A stretch of DNA of 23,144 nt from Nephromyces sp. MM_2019 (GCA_015657535.1 JADHZB010001475.1:1-23144); one strand, 5' to 3'; positions 10,833-20,049 are shown, counted from the first letter of the stretch. The notes: generated from the sequence alone by a model not told the origin. Numbers and translations are program-made.

Positions 10833-13143
10833 TTGGAGTGAGGCTTAGGCAAACAAAAGCCATACGATTTAAACTAGTAATGGCATGAGGTTTTCTCAGT
10901 AAACACACAGAGATTTTGAGAAATATAAACCTTAGATGAGCGTTAATGCTTCGATAGGGACGTGCGTGTGTCTGGGTGTGCGCCTAACTACAAACGCCAT
11001 ATGTAGATGAGTCCTCCATCTTAAGCATATTTCTACAAATAAGCTCACAACAAGAATTTCACACACACAAAAACTTACACCAGATATGCACAAAGAAAAA
11101 ATTACAGCACACACACAACCAAGAATCGCACCGCACGCATACATAAAAAAATGAGAAGCGCACACACACAATCAACTAACAATAGAACACCCAGTATTCT
11201 TCTGCTGAAAAGACTCGCTTGCTGATGTAAAGACGGCTACTTCAGCGGCTCCAGCAGCTCGAGCAGATTCATAGCCTTTCATGTTAGGCACCAGCACCTA
11301 ATTCACAAAAAAAGACGGAACTTGAAGACGAAAAACTCTAGTTTTAGCAGCTAATTTGAGATGAAAAGGAGGTAAACAGGCATCTGTGAAAGCGCTTGAG
11401 CTTTTCTTCATCTTTTAGCACTCAAATCGTAGCTTTTCGCTTATTATAATGCTGTTTTCACATCTTCTTATTATGGCTTCTTTTCATATTCCTGTGTGTG
11501 CCAAAGGCTCGTTTATTTGACCCCTTCATCCTCCTCTTCATATGCATTCTGATTGCTACTTGCAGTCTTTTTCGGTTGAATTTGCCTCTTCTTCTTGTTG
11601 CTCTTCTTCTGTTTCCTCTTCTCGCTCTTATTAGCGCATTCTTACCAACAAAAAGCTACAAAATCCGCCTTTTCTTCACTTTCTTCCACTTCTTCTGCCT
11701 CTTCCTCCAGCCCTTCCACCCTCCTCCCACCCTCCTCTCGCATTCCTCCCAACCCCTCAAATCCCTTCATTTTCATAAAACTACGAAAAATTAAAGTAAA
11801 AAGCTGCTTTTTCTGTAGAACTTACTGGCAATGATAAGGAGCGTGGGCATAGCTGTAGGGCTACGGAGAGGACTTCGCTCGCATCAGATAACTTGAGAAA
11901 AACCGAGTATATCATCGAATATACCAATACACACACACACACACACACACGCACAAACAATAGAACATATCAGATATGCGAAGTTAACTCTGTGTGCAAG
12001 AAAAAGCAGAAACTCCTTCAATCAAGTACGAAACACCAGCAAAATCCTCCAAAAATACTGAGAATATGGGGTGTATGTACACCACCTCACTCGAGAAGTG
12101 ATGACTATCTACAATCGCACACACTACAAAAGAAGTACACACAAACACAGAGATGCATACTAAAAGAAGTGCACGCACACACTCAAAAAATTATACACAT
12201 ATATACTTACGCACACACACATAAAAGAGGTGCCTAAGAAAAAATCTAAATCAAAGCTCACTTCAAACTGCTAAGCCTACCAGCCAAAAGAAGCAAAATT
12301 TCGTAGCATAATCTTAAACCCTCAACCCCGTGTGCGGATGTACGAAAGCGCATGAACTTATTGTAATAAAACCTACTTGGGGTATTCGCTTTGGGTTAAC
12401 GAATGAGGTAGCTTCTATTGCTTTATAACCACATTCTGCAGAAGAGGGAAAACTCACAATTCTTTGAAAAACAAGAGAAAAGTAAGGAAATACAAAGAAG
12501 ACACACACACAGAGCAATGGTGGCGTATGCACTAGTCTTTTATCGCATCTTAGAGACGTAAAAATTGGCGAATGAGGAAACACACATTGTCTATTTCACC
12601 CTTAAACACACACACTGCCTATATCATATTGGAACACACACAGTGCGTGTTGTACCCTGAAAAAACTGCCCATACCACCCTGGAACATGAAAAATGTACT
12701 CCATACACACACACACTACCTAAAACACAAGCGTATGCCACCTGGACACACCCTTTACCTCAAATACACACACGCAATACCAAATGCACAAAAACCCATA
12801 ACACACACACACAACCCAAAAATGCACATACATACAAACTAGAAACACACACATAACTCCAAGACACACACATCAAAGACATGCACACACACACACAAAC
12901 CCAAAAACACGCACCTCCAAGTAGCTGAATAAAGCGTATCTTATCAGACGAACACACCATTTCCGCCTCATTTTGAAGACCATCGCGTGGGCCTACCTCC
13001 ACAATCTTCACAGATTGAGGAAGAGAAGATGAAGAAAATCTTAAACAGCGGAATCCGCTGTTTTTAGCAAATGAAGAAGAGGAAGAAGAGAGATTGTAGC
13101 GTGAAACGCTAGCTGCTAGGTGATGCCTAAGAAAGCTAATCAT
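6615..13143 (-). CDS. HMGCL: Mitochondrial hydroxymethylglutaryl-CoA lyase, 11 exons
   Basis: The enzyme cleaves HMG-CoA to acetoacetate and acetyl-CoA, the last step of leucine breakdown. Exons: 13143-12915, 12435-12377, 11891-11826, 11297-11181, 10713-10646, 10063-9975, 9357-9310, 8903-8852, 8131-8050, 7411-7304 and 6704-6615 (TAG), all phase-consistent, about 330-335 residues against 325 in human. Residues 1-40 ([17 protein letters not shown], then Ser-rich) look like a mitochondrial presequence. [12 protein letters not shown] carries the catalytic Arg-Asp (53, 54). [10 protein letters not shown] holds the metal-binding His pair (248, 250). [14 protein letters not shown] holds the active-site Cys and the metal-site Asn. 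Intron 7 has a GC donor (AG/GCAAGT). The end of exon 9 is uncertain: ending at its CAG (a GC donor) aligns best, whereas a GT-repeat donor adds five residues. Introns are TG-rich on the coding strand. A good acceptor just upstream (cttccag, about 13180) hints at a 5' exon. No SKL-type peroxisomal tail. Confidence 0.96.
6976..7007. repeat. (CA)n microsatellite in HMGCL intron 10
   Basis: A nearly pure CA run of about 28 bp within a longer CA-rich stretch (6755-7230); it reads TG on the HMGCL coding strand. Confidence 0.9.
7987..8050. repeat. (CA)n microsatellite abutting HMGCL exon 9
   Basis: About 64 bp of uninterrupted CA, read as (GT)n on the coding strand. It starts exactly at the exon 9 boundary, so the splice donor is either inside the repeat or a few bases before it. 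Length changes here could shift the splice site. Confidence 0.95.
9310..9310 (-). other. GC-AG splice donor of HMGCL intron 7
   Basis: The exon ends CCAG and the intron begins GCAAGT, the consensus GC donor. The only nearby GT (GTTCTA) gives a phase that breaks the next conserved exon and soon meets an in-frame TAG. With the GC donor the reading is GSPG joined to STMKLLDDL, matching the family. Confidence 0.85.
9395..9404. promoter_or_regulatory. TGTACGTACA motif
   Basis: Exact copy in HMGCL intron 6, 38 bp upstream (in gene orientation) of exon 7. Confidence 0.3.
10441..10500. repeat. 20-bp tandem repeat, three copies, in HMGCL intron 5
   Basis: The unit cacacataccatctagcaca occurs at 10441-10460, 10461-10480 and 10481-10500. 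The first two are identical and the third has one change. Confidence 0.95.
10751..10829. repeat. (CA)n microsatellite with CG interruptions in HMGCL intron 4
   Basis: About 78 bp of CA repeat broken by two or three CG steps (around 10798 and 10828). It is intronic and TG-rich on the coding strand. Confidence 0.95.
11646..11780 (-). other. Possible alternative or poison exon in HMGCL intron 3
   Basis: On the minus strand a good acceptor (taatttttcgtag) precedes a purine-rich stretch that ends at a GTAAGA donor, giving a 135-nt candidate exon. It contains an ATG frame rich in Glu ([15 protein letters not shown]...). Read in the HMGCL phase it meets a TGA within eight codons, so inclusion would truncate the enzyme. 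It may be only a low-complexity tract; its reverse side is a long pyrimidine run (11570-11760). Confidence 0.25.
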
Positions 13144-14243
13144 CTCGAGTAAAGCCTCTTTAGTAGCAGAGCTTGGAATCTGGAAGAGAGTAAACTCAAA
13201 GTTAACACACACAAAGTAATGCTGCTTTATAGATTAACACACAAATAAGATATGCACACATATAAGACACACACAGACACAAGATTAATACATATAGGTT
13301 GATCACACACGAGATAAATACACACAAGAGAAACACACACGAGTTAAATACACATAAAACAAACACACAGACAACTAACACACACAAGATACACAGAAAA
13401 CACACACAAGGCGACTACTTCACTCAAATAGCTTCTGCAAATTCTTCAATTACGCAGTTCATGAGAAAACCCAGACATAAACCAAATCTACACCTAAATT
13501 ACATGATTTGGCTCCAAATAGAAGCAGCAACAAGAAGTAACCGCACACACACACACTACACAAGGTATGCACACACAACAGAGCCTGGAATTTTGCACTA
13601 TCATACCGCCTATTGTTTGATATGCCGTGCAGGAGTGTGTGTATACAGAGGTAAGAGCATGCAGATCATGAAAATCCCATCAACTTCATGGATCTCTACT
13701 CTTACACACACACAGAATCTCCTTATTTCAGTATATGAAAAGATGTTTATAAAGATAAAAATACAAAATTTACTGCAAAAAGTTGGAACTATCATCCAAA
13801 AACACACAATTTCCCCCCACTCCCATACACACATAAAATAACCCCCATACACACTCAATTTCCTCCCCCCCATACACTCACTTCCCCATCCACACACCAA
13901 ATTTCCTCCTCCCAAACTTCCAAGTTCCACCCCCCCACATCCAATTTCCCCCACCCACACACTCGATTTCCACCCCCCCAGACGCACCTACTTCAGGGCA
14001 TTATAAGCTCATTAAATGCGGAAAAGTTGCAACTTCAGGAAGCTGCCATAGGCAGCGTCATTTGAAGACGGAGCGATAAATTATAGAAGAGCGAGGATGA
14101 AGAGCGAGGATGAAGAGGGGGGAAGTAGAGGGGGGAAGTAGAGGAGGGTAGAAGAGGAGGGTAGAAGAGGGGGGAAGTAGAGGAGGGTAGAAGAGGGGGG
14201 AAGAATGAAGCAATTTGGCCGGTTATATCGTCTGTAAGATGAG
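13144..14243. other. Region upstream of HMGCL: CA/C-rich DNA with conflicting exon signals on both strands
   Basis: 13205-13410 is CA-rich and 13800-13990 is C/CA-rich. A minus-strand chain (pieces near 13695, 13615 and 13500, for example EIHEVDGIFMICMLLPL) could join in phase to the acceptor at about 13180 and extend HMGCL. A plus-strand chain (pieces near 13455, 13570, 13730 and 14004, ending AAIGSVI then TGA at 14063) is also phase-consistent. They cannot both be read as drawn. From 14086 to 14215 is a purine minisatellite. The HMGCL promoter should be in this interval. Confidence 0.4.
14086..14215. repeat. Purine-rich minisatellite (GAGGATGAAGAG / GGGGGAAGTAGAGGA units)
   Basis: Short units such as gaggggggaagtagaggagggtagaag recur with small changes. 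The plus strand is almost pure purine. All three plus frames hold stops, so it is not a long coding stretch on that strand. Confidence 0.8.
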
Positions 14244-15086
14244 ATGAAGCGTTTTTGGGAACTAGTGTGTGGGTTGGTTACTGAACTTTATTAAGGGCCT
14301 CACAAATTTGTGGGTGGGGGGTGGTGGTGTTTATGGGTAATGGTTGTGGGGGGTGGTGTGGTACTGGGTGCCCATGGGATGGGTAATGAAGGTAATAGTT
14401 GGTGATGCATGGGTATCGGATGGGTGAATGGGTGGTGGGCGGTGGATAGTTGGCGGGTAGCAGCTGGTGGAATATGAATTTGTGGTGGGGCAGCTGCAAA
14501 TAGCCTTGATAGCTCGTAGGATTTACCTGCCTGAAAGGTAAAAACCTCACATTTTCCCTCCGATTTATCCTTCTTCAGAGCGCACACACACACAACTTCC
14601 TGCTTTCCTCTACATTCGCTAGCCTTAACTGCTTGAAGACTTTACCTGCCGCTCAGCCTAGATTTAGCCATTCTTATGAGCATCTTTCACCTCTTTTCAG
14701 TTTTGTGTGTGTTGGTTTGCATGCTGGTCTCAGTCTACTGATGTATGTCTTTGTGTGTGTGCATGTGTGCTAATATGTGTGCATTTTAATATGTGCTAAA
14801 TTGTGCGAGTTAGTGTGCTAATCTGTTGATGTGTGTGTGTGCGTGCGTGCGTGCTATCGTATGCAGATGTGTGTGCCCACTAACGTGTGTGTGCATGTGT
14901 GCTTTCGCATGCAGATGTGTGTGCGCACTAACGCATACGTGTGTGTCCTATCGCTAACGTGTGGTGTGTGTGTGCTGTCGGATGCAGATGTGTTTGTCTG
15001 CTCGTGTGTGTGGCTCGTGTGCATGTGTAACGAATCACTTTCCTGATCGGAAAGTTAATGCCCTTCAAATTCTCCAGCCTCTATAA
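14244..15086 (+). CDS. Unknown small protein, four-exon model of 57 residues
   Basis: Exons 14244-14264 (MKRFWEL), 14494-14537, 14623-14699 and 15055-15086 (TAA) join in matching phases. Signals are a GTGTGT donor, GTAAAA donor, GTTTTG donor, and a strong acceptor at 14622 (ttcctctacattcgctag). Exon 2 reads LQIALIARRIYLPE. Exon 3 runs from LNCLKTLPAAQPRF to HLSPLF. Introns 1 and 3 are GT-rich on the plus strand, in line with the orientation rule. The small basic and hydrophobic product would suit an organelle-complex subunit, but I recognise no family. A minus-strand alternative across 14037-14688 was set aside. The gene converges on the minus-strand gene at 15264. Confidence 0.4.
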
Positions 15087-15263
15087 AACTATCGTATGAT
15101 GTGCTCACATATCCTAGTTTCTATGTTAACCAAGAGATTATATACAGCATTTACAGTGTTGCAAACACACACATTAGCACGCACACGCATTAGCACACAC
15201 ACATATTAGCACACACACACATATTAGCACACACACACAAACCAGCGAATAAATGATCTCACT

Positions 15264-16078
15264 CTAGTGCACCCCCACCTAGGCAACAAATATGCCAACA
15301 TCAACGCACGAAAATACACGCAAGTATAGATGTCTCTCTAACATGGGGGGTGTACATACACTAAAATTAGCACAAGTTAGCACACACACACAAATGTATA
15401 CATTAATCTCTCTTCCAGATATAACCATGCACACACATTCCCTTACTTACTGCATTAAGCAGCTCTAGCGGCATAGGCTCTATGCTTATTCTGCAATCCA
15501 GGAACACACTCCTTCTCTTCCTAGTAAACCCCCTTACTGACTCGCTAATTTTAGTTAAATTAGCGAGAATCTCCTTATTGAGCCTTATAATACCACGATA
15601 AAACTACTACTCATTTTCCCTTGCACACACACCAATACACACACCAACACACACACACCAATACACACCAACCACACACCAAAACACACACCAAAACACA
15701 CACCAAAACACACACCAAAACACACACCAACACACACACCAACCCACACATACACACACCAATACACACACCAACACACACCAACCACACACACCAACAC
15801 ACATACACCAATACACACACCAACACATACACACCAACACATACACGCCAACACACACACGCCCACCAACACACACACCAGCACACACACACACAGACAC
15901 ACACACCAATACACACACCAACACACTAATCACGAGGCCAGAACCTAGTGAAAAACTTGGAAAACCCTCCAAGCTGCTAGTTTCCTGCTAACACACTAAT
16001 CACTAAAGAACAACATAAACACCTCCTTTATATTACTGTTTTTCCTTCTTCATCTTCTTTAATGTATTCACTGACCAT
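15264..16078 (-). CDS. Unknown small protein, four-exon model of 89 residues
   Basis: ATG at 16078 follows an in-frame TGA. Exons are 16078-16037 (MVSEYIKEDEEGKT), 15984-15925, 15603-15451 and 15278-15264 (TAG), all phase 0. The best evidence is the 51-codon exon 3: it starts FYRGIIRLNKEILANLTKIS, later has RSVFLDCRISIEPMPLELLNA and ends at a GTAAGT donor. The CA repeat array at 15620-15926 is intron 2, TG-rich on the coding strand. The 15-nt last exon (VGVH then stop) has a strong acceptor (tttgttgcctag). No family is recognised. An 11-bp inverted repeat lies within exon 3. The first exon overlaps a plus-strand pyrimidine tract, so it is less certain than exon 3. Confidence 0.45.
15351..15360. 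promoter_or_regulatory. TGTACATACA variant motif
   Basis: One-base variant of the window's palindrome, in the last proposed intron of the gene at 15264-16078. Confidence 0.2.
15541..15567. other. Perfect 11-bp inverted repeat with a 5-base loop
   Basis: ctcgctaattt and its exact reverse complement are separated by tagtt. It lies within exon 3 of the minus-strand gene and would form a stable hairpin in either transcript. No run of T follows, so it does not look like a bacterial-type terminator. Confidence 0.7.
15620..15930. repeat. CA/CCAA minisatellite (unit cacaccaaaaca and variants)
   Basis: Roughly 300 bp of CACACACCAA-type units; near 15675-15735 a 12-bp unit repeats four to five times almost perfectly. 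It is open in several frames on both strands, which creates spurious Cys/Val and Thr/His open frames. It is best read as intron sequence. Confidence 0.9.
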
Positions 16079-17003
16079 TCTTCTCCCCCTTCTTCATCTT
16101 CTTGAGATAGTTGCGACCCACACTCTCATGCCTCATAGCCCTCCCGAGCATATAAATTTTTTAGTCAAAATCTACATTCTCCTAAAATTTTATAGCAGCT
16201 TCTCTAGCAGTTTTACCGAATATAATCACACACACAACACACACACACTAGGTGTTAACACTAGTGAAACTCTCTTCTCTAGGCAATCCACTCTGTGAGA
16301 AGCCCTTGAAGTTTTATCGAAGGCTGATGAGCTAGGTATAGTGTATTAGGTTCCTTTAAGAGAGTAGTGTGTGTGTTTGTGGGTAGAGAGGGAAAAGGTT
16401 ATTTGCGAATTAGCTTGAGTTGCTGTGTGTTGGTGTGTGTTTGTGTGTGCTGGGGTATTGTGTATGTTATGGTCTGTTGTGTGTTTTGGTGTGTATAGTA
16501 TGTTGTATTGGTATAGCATGGGTTAGTGCTTGCGTGTGTGTTACTTGTGGAAATGTATGCGTGCGCCGTTTCTTTTAATGTGTGTGTGCTATATCTTTTA
16601 CTGTGTGTGTATATGTGCTATATTTCAATCAAACTATCTCTGTGCTACTTCGTTTAATATATTTGTGTGTGTGTTACTTCTTTTAATGTGTATATATGTG
16701 TGTGTGTGCTACTTCTTTTAATGTGTGTGTGCTATTTCAAAGTAGTGAAAACAGAGTAGAAGAAGACTTCTTCCCTCTAACGCATTAGCTGAGCTTCACT
16801 TACATATTCTTGTGTGTAATTTCTACGGGATTTTACTGGGATAAAGTGTGCATGTGTGTGTTTATCACTGTATGCTAATAGCTAAGCTCTCCAGCGGTAT
16901 AGAGTATAGTCTCTTTACACACACACAAAGTTTGCTTATTTGTAGTTTTTACTGGTATCTGCAGTATTTTCTATGAGAAAATCTCGATTACTTCCTTATC
17001 TTT
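16079..17003. other. TG-rich region with isolated exon-like pieces
   Basis: 16360-16740 is TG-rich on the plus strand, suggesting introns of a plus-strand gene. Candidate plus pieces are a terminal exon after the acceptor ctcttctctag at 16280 (NPLCEKPLKFYRRLMS then TAG), and another ending near 16795 (ENRVEEDFFPLTH then TAG). The minus strand also offers SGLPREESFTSVNT near 16290. I could not assemble a convincing gene. Confidence 0.3.
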
Positions 17004-17153
17004 CTAAGATAAGCATAAATTTCGTCTTTTATAGCTTTTTTCTTCAGTTTGATGTAGTTTTATGAAGCTCTGAAGTTCACACACACACACATTCCGAGAA
17101 GATGCTGTAGTTGATTTCTCAAACTTTGAATCGAAAAATGGGAAAAAATACCT
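17004..17153 (-). CDS. Candidate terminal exon of an unknown minus-strand gene
   Basis: A very long pyrimidine tract (17290-17160 on the minus strand) ends in catgttcag. A 49-codon frame follows: RYFFPFFDSKFEKSTTASSRN, a short Cys-Val run from a GT repeat, then SFIKLHQTEEKSYKRRNLCLS and TAG. Upstream minus-strand pieces with good donors (GTAAGT near 17430, GTAAGA near 17300) could connect in phase. The reverse reading has a plus-strand ATG frame, MGKNTSEHGEDGEDEKDDEM, so strand is not fully settled. Confidence 0.33.
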   Translation of the reverse strand, partial: RYFFPFFDSKFEKSTTASSRNVCVCELQSFIKLHQTEEKSYKRRNLCLS

Positions 17154-17154
17154 C

Positions 17155-17290
17155 TGAACATGGAGAAGATGGAGAAGACGAAAAAGATGATGAGATGATG
17201 AGATGAAAAGATGAAGTTGAAGAAAATGACGATGAGATGAAGAAGAAGCTGAGAATGATATGATGAAGATGACGAAGACGAAAGCGCACA
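17155..17290. repeat. GATGAA-type purine tract
   Basis: Imperfect (GAT/GAA)n on the plus strand, TTC/ATC on the minus. It is either the polypyrimidine tract of the minus-strand exon at 17004-17153 or an acidic coding stretch on the plus strand. Confidence 0.7.
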
Positions 17291-17578
17291 CGAATTCTTA
17301 CATAAAAATACTCTAGTTTTAGCTAGTAATAGCACCAGGAAACGAAGCATATTAAGGTTTCATTTACGATGAATCTGCATGTGAATTACTAGTTCATCTG
17401 CAGCATATTACATACAATCAACTTACCGACAGCAGACGAAATCAATTTCTTCCAACTTCTACGGCTAATACTACCTCTTCAGAGAACATAAAAATGTATA
17501 CAAAGTAGATAAAACCCACAAAAAACAGCAATATCTGCACTTTAGCGGATTTCTCTGTGATTTTCTCGCTGTTTTACC

Positions 17579-18064
17579 ATGGAGAAACAGTTTAAAACCC
17601 TCTTTAGATATTTGGAGGAAACATGTGAAACTGTGGGAAGAACCTGAATGTGCGTCTCTTCAATGAAAATCCAAACTTCTACGCACATACGGGAAAGGAG
17701 AATGTTGTTCTTTCTCTTTTTTGTAATCCTCTTCTTCTTTGTAATCCCCTTCTTCCTCTTCTTCTCCTTCCTCTTCATCTTCATCTTCTCCTTCCTCTTC
17801 ATCTTCATCTTCTCCTTTCTCTTCTTCTCCACCCTCCAGCTGCACTTTTTGACTAAACATCATCTTCTAGCCTTTGCCTTTGATGTTTACCATTGGAAAT
17901 CATCGGATTCCAGGGGAACCATCAAAATATCTCCTCCAAAGCCAATTGGAAGAAGAGCATCTAAAAGCAGGATTTTCGCCTATAAAACGCTGAAATTCAC
18001 CAAATTTGGCAGTTTCTGCTTCATTAAAGCTCTGAGATATCTCAGCATTTCAGCGTTTTCTTAG
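17579..18064 (+). CDS. Unknown small protein, two-exon model of about 79 residues
   Basis: ATG at 17579 begins MEKQFKTLFRYLEET. The exon ends at a GTGAAA donor (17624) and joins in phase to 17871-18064, after a 150-nt pyrimidine tract ending catcttctag. Exon 2 includes FAFDVYHWKSSDSRGTIK, then a basic stretch (GRRASKSRIFAYKTLKFTKF) and ends SISAFS then TAG. The weak point is the donor. The opposite strand also has coding-like frames: an acidic ATG frame starting MMFSQKVQLEGGEEEK at 17863 and a frame around PTVSHVSSKYLKRVLNCFSM ending at a GTAAAA donor. Only one strand is likely to be genic. No domain recognised. Confidence 0.33.
17700..17835. repeat. TTC/ATC pyrimidine tract
   Basis: About 135 bp of ctcttcatcttc-type repeats. 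On the plus strand it is a candidate polypyrimidine tract for the exon at 17871; on the minus strand it would encode Glu/Asp repeats. Confidence 0.75.
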
Positions 18065-18340
18065 GCGATTCTTTGGCTTAAAAAAGGTATACATAATCAC
18101 TTTTTTGTGGAATTTCACGTGTTTATGTATACGTTTCTACTTCCTCCTAAGGACGGTACGTGTGTCTGTGTGTGTCGCAGTAAGAAATACGTTATGTGAT
18201 GGAAAGTGGGGTTTTTACAGTCTTCATCTTGTTTTACGCTGTTTATGAGGTTTCTAAAGGAGGGAAAAGAGTTTTGTTTGTGCTTCCACTAGAAGAAATG
18301 GAGCATACAGAAAGAGGGAGTGAGAGAGATAGATAGACAG
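18065..18340. other. Spacer without a supported gene
   Basis: A short TG run at 18158-18175 and otherwise A/T-rich sequence. On the minus strand a pyrimidine tract plus the acceptor ccatttcttctag near 18290 precedes WKHKQNSFPSFRNLINS and a GTAAAA donor, an exon-like piece I could not connect. Confidence 0.35.
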
Positions 18341-18502
18341 ACACACAAACACACCAACGCACGGAGCTTTTTGAAAAAACAGCGGAAAGCTAGAGAAAAC
18401 TACGAAAGTAAACCACATAAAAGCAGCACAGATTTTGACGATGCAATCTCGTCAGATTTGAGCAATTTGCAGAGCTTTTCTGCTTGTTCTAGCAAATTTT
18501 GA
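18341..18502 (+). CDS. Candidate terminal exon, unknown protein
   Basis: After tagatagacag a 53-codon frame runs to TGA at 18502. It begins with a Thr/His stretch from a CA run, then SFLKKQRKARENYESKPHK, then an acidic Ser-rich end (DFDDAISSDLSNLQSFS). Codons start mostly with a purine, typical of coding sequence. There is no good start codon and the acceptor lacks a pyrimidine tract, so the upstream part is unknown. Confidence 0.3.
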   Translation, partial: THKHTNARSFLKKQRKARENYESKPHKSSTDFDDAISSDLSNLQSFSACSSKF

Positions 18503-18595
18503 CGTTTTAGGGTGTTAAGAAGCAAAACATTCGCAGAAATCTCTACTCTTCAAAAGAAGATCTAACAGGCTTGCTGAGTTTGAAATTCTAAGCTT

Positions 18596-19715
18596 TTAGA
18601 GAGAAAATGCTGCTATTTTAGATAAAAAGAAGAGGAAGAAGCAGAGGAGGAATTAGAGGTAGAAGAAGATGAAAAGACACATTCCACCTTGTCTAGAGGT
18701 TTGCCCCGAGGTTTTCTGTAATGCAGCCCCTGAACTAGGTGTGTGTGTGTGTGCTCTATAGTTCTTCCTAGTGAAAGCACTGTTAAATAAGCCTTCATCT
18801 TCCTTAGAGGAGCTAGGATTATACTTTATTGTAGTAGAGTGAAGTTGGTGTGATGATTACCTTAAATGAGGCTCAAATTCCCTCTTTAGAGGAGGGAGAA
18901 TCCGAAGTGATATAGATATAACTAGCGCACACACACAAGCACAATCGCATGTCGACAACCAACACGCAAACGAGCAAGTGTCAATAACACACAGCTACAT
19001 GGCACACACAGAATACGCTAAACACAGCGTTCTGTGCATAATACTACACACAACACACACCCCAACACACACCCCAACACACACCCCAACACACATCTTT
19101 TCCACCATTTACAAAACCCCCATTGCTTCAAAAGAAACTCCCTCATTTCATTCCCCCCTGCCGGGATAAACCATTTGCTCGCAACCCCCTCTAAAGTAGC
19201 CAAGGGGAACCACATTGGAACCCCCCCTAATTTTCCTCTTCTCCTCTCCTCCCACCCCTCCCCTTTCATGTTTCAAAGCGTAACCCCCCACTCCCTCACC
19301 CCCTACTCTCCTACCCCGCTTTTCACACCCTATCTGATTGCTGTCTCCCTTACCCCCCTCCACCTCCACCCCGCCTCTACCTAAATCTACACACTGGCAG
19401 TTTCCTCCTGTTTTATCAAGTTTTTGGCAGCTGCTAAACTTTGAAAAAAAGTGATCGTATTGGATCCTTGTGTTTTCCAATCCTACACTCACGCACACAC
19501 ACAAACACATACAAGCACAGCCTGGAAGACAGTCTGTCTGCTCCATTCCCTTCTCCTTCTAATAAACGTATACAGAAGAAACTTTTTTTTCTTCCTTCCT
19601 GGCGGAGAGTTTTGCGCACACACACGCACATTCTCCGGGTAGATAAAACAAAGATTCTCAGAATTGAAGACAAAGAGCGGCGCACACACACTGTACTGTA
19701 TGCACGATGAAGAAG
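18596..19715 (-). CDS. Unknown protein, seven-exon model, start not found
   Basis: Exons 19715-19630, 19598-19513, 19438-19395, 19190-19095, 18921-18861, 18812-18688 and 18612-18596 (TAA) agree in phase at all six junctions, giving about 170 residues. Splice signals are good: donors GTATGT, GTGTGT and GTAATC; acceptors cactttttttttcaaag, cttggctactttag, gtgcgctag and taatcctag. Recognisable pieces in order are NSENLCFIYPEN, LAAAKNLIKQEETA, GVASKWFIPAGGNEMREFLL, ISISLRILPPLKREFEPHL and SSKEDEGLFNSAFTRKNYRA. Introns carry CA runs on the plus strand, as expected for a minus gene. The N-terminus is missing: exon 1 starts with a partial codon. No domain recognised. Exon 6 overlaps a 61-codon ATG frame in another phase (18798-18613), judged spurious. 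Confidence 0.55.
19044..19097. repeat. 12-bp tandem repeat (acacaccccaac)
   Basis: About four copies, intronic to the gene at 18596-19715. It starts directly at the donor of exon 4 (GTGTGTTGGGG on the minus strand). Confidence 0.9.
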
Positions 19716-19796
19716 CTACAGTATAATGCAATACAAAAGGAGAGAATATGGTTACGTTGAGTGAGAATGAAGCAGAAGACTAAGCTGTGTGCGTGA

Positions 19797-20049
19797 AGTG
19801 GGGGGTTTGAAGAAGAGGTAGTGGAGAGTGGAGAACAGGTGGAGGTTGGAAAACATATGAAGAGGCGGTTTTCAGGCCCTAGGAAGATCTGTTCTGAATT
19901 TCTCGCTTACATAAAGGCCTGTGATAAGCTTCTGTATGTGTGTGGCCTTATCACATCTTCTCAGAGCCTCAAACTCGCGCAAGTTCATCGTTAAGGTTTC
20001 ACCTTCACCCTCTATGGGGAATGAAGATGGAGAAATCATCTTTTTTTAG
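19797..20049 (+). CDS. Unknown small protein (exon structure unsettled)
   Basis: From 19797, just after a TGA, one frame stays open to TAA at 19994. It reads EEEVVESGEQVEVGKHMKRR then FSGPRKICSEFLAYIKACDK and on to KLAQVHR; ATG at 19857. A spliced alternative leaves at 19933 (GTATGT) and re-enters at 19965 (atcttctcag) in phase, ending MGNEDGEIIFF then TAG at 20049. A further exon may follow at 20130-20192 (starting YLSSSREYDG, ending GLYALFEF, GTGTGC donor). An ATG at 19748 with a GTGAGA donor could supply a start. TG runs at 19935-19942 and 20195-20215 support the plus strand. The segment before NSRKF loosely recalls the thioredoxin-like L51/S25 domain of small mitochondrial ribosomal proteins, but this is only an impression. 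Confidence 0.42.

Noticed and set aside
11498..11794. 98-codon hydrophobic plus-strand frame in HMGCL intron 3
   Set aside because: Begins with GTG, lies in a TTC/CTC tract, and is the reverse side of a purine-rich stretch.
13445..14063. Plus-strand four-exon chain ending AAIGSVI
   Set aside because: Phases match, but it lies in CA-rich DNA that elsewhere marks minus-strand introns, and an equally good minus-strand chain covers the same DNA. Kept only as an unresolved note.
14037..14688. Minus-strand chain MLIRMAKSRLSG joined to a Pro/His/Tyr-rich exon and a polyproline-like exon
   Set aside because: Two of its exons come from low-complexity DNA, its introns have the wrong repeat polarity, and the plus-strand model 14244-15086 has stronger acceptors.
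15585..15972. Cys/Val/Trp-rich and Thr/His-rich open frames over CA repeats (also near 4008-4371, 6748-7399, 9433-9956, 5242-5508)
   Set aside because: Translations of CA/TG repeats stay open in most frames; no independent coding signal.
18613..18798. 61-codon minus-strand ATG frame MKAYLTVLSLGRTIEHT...
   Set aside because: It overlaps, in another frame, exon 6 of the seven-exon gene, and its tail is only the Ser-rich translation of a pyrimidine tract.
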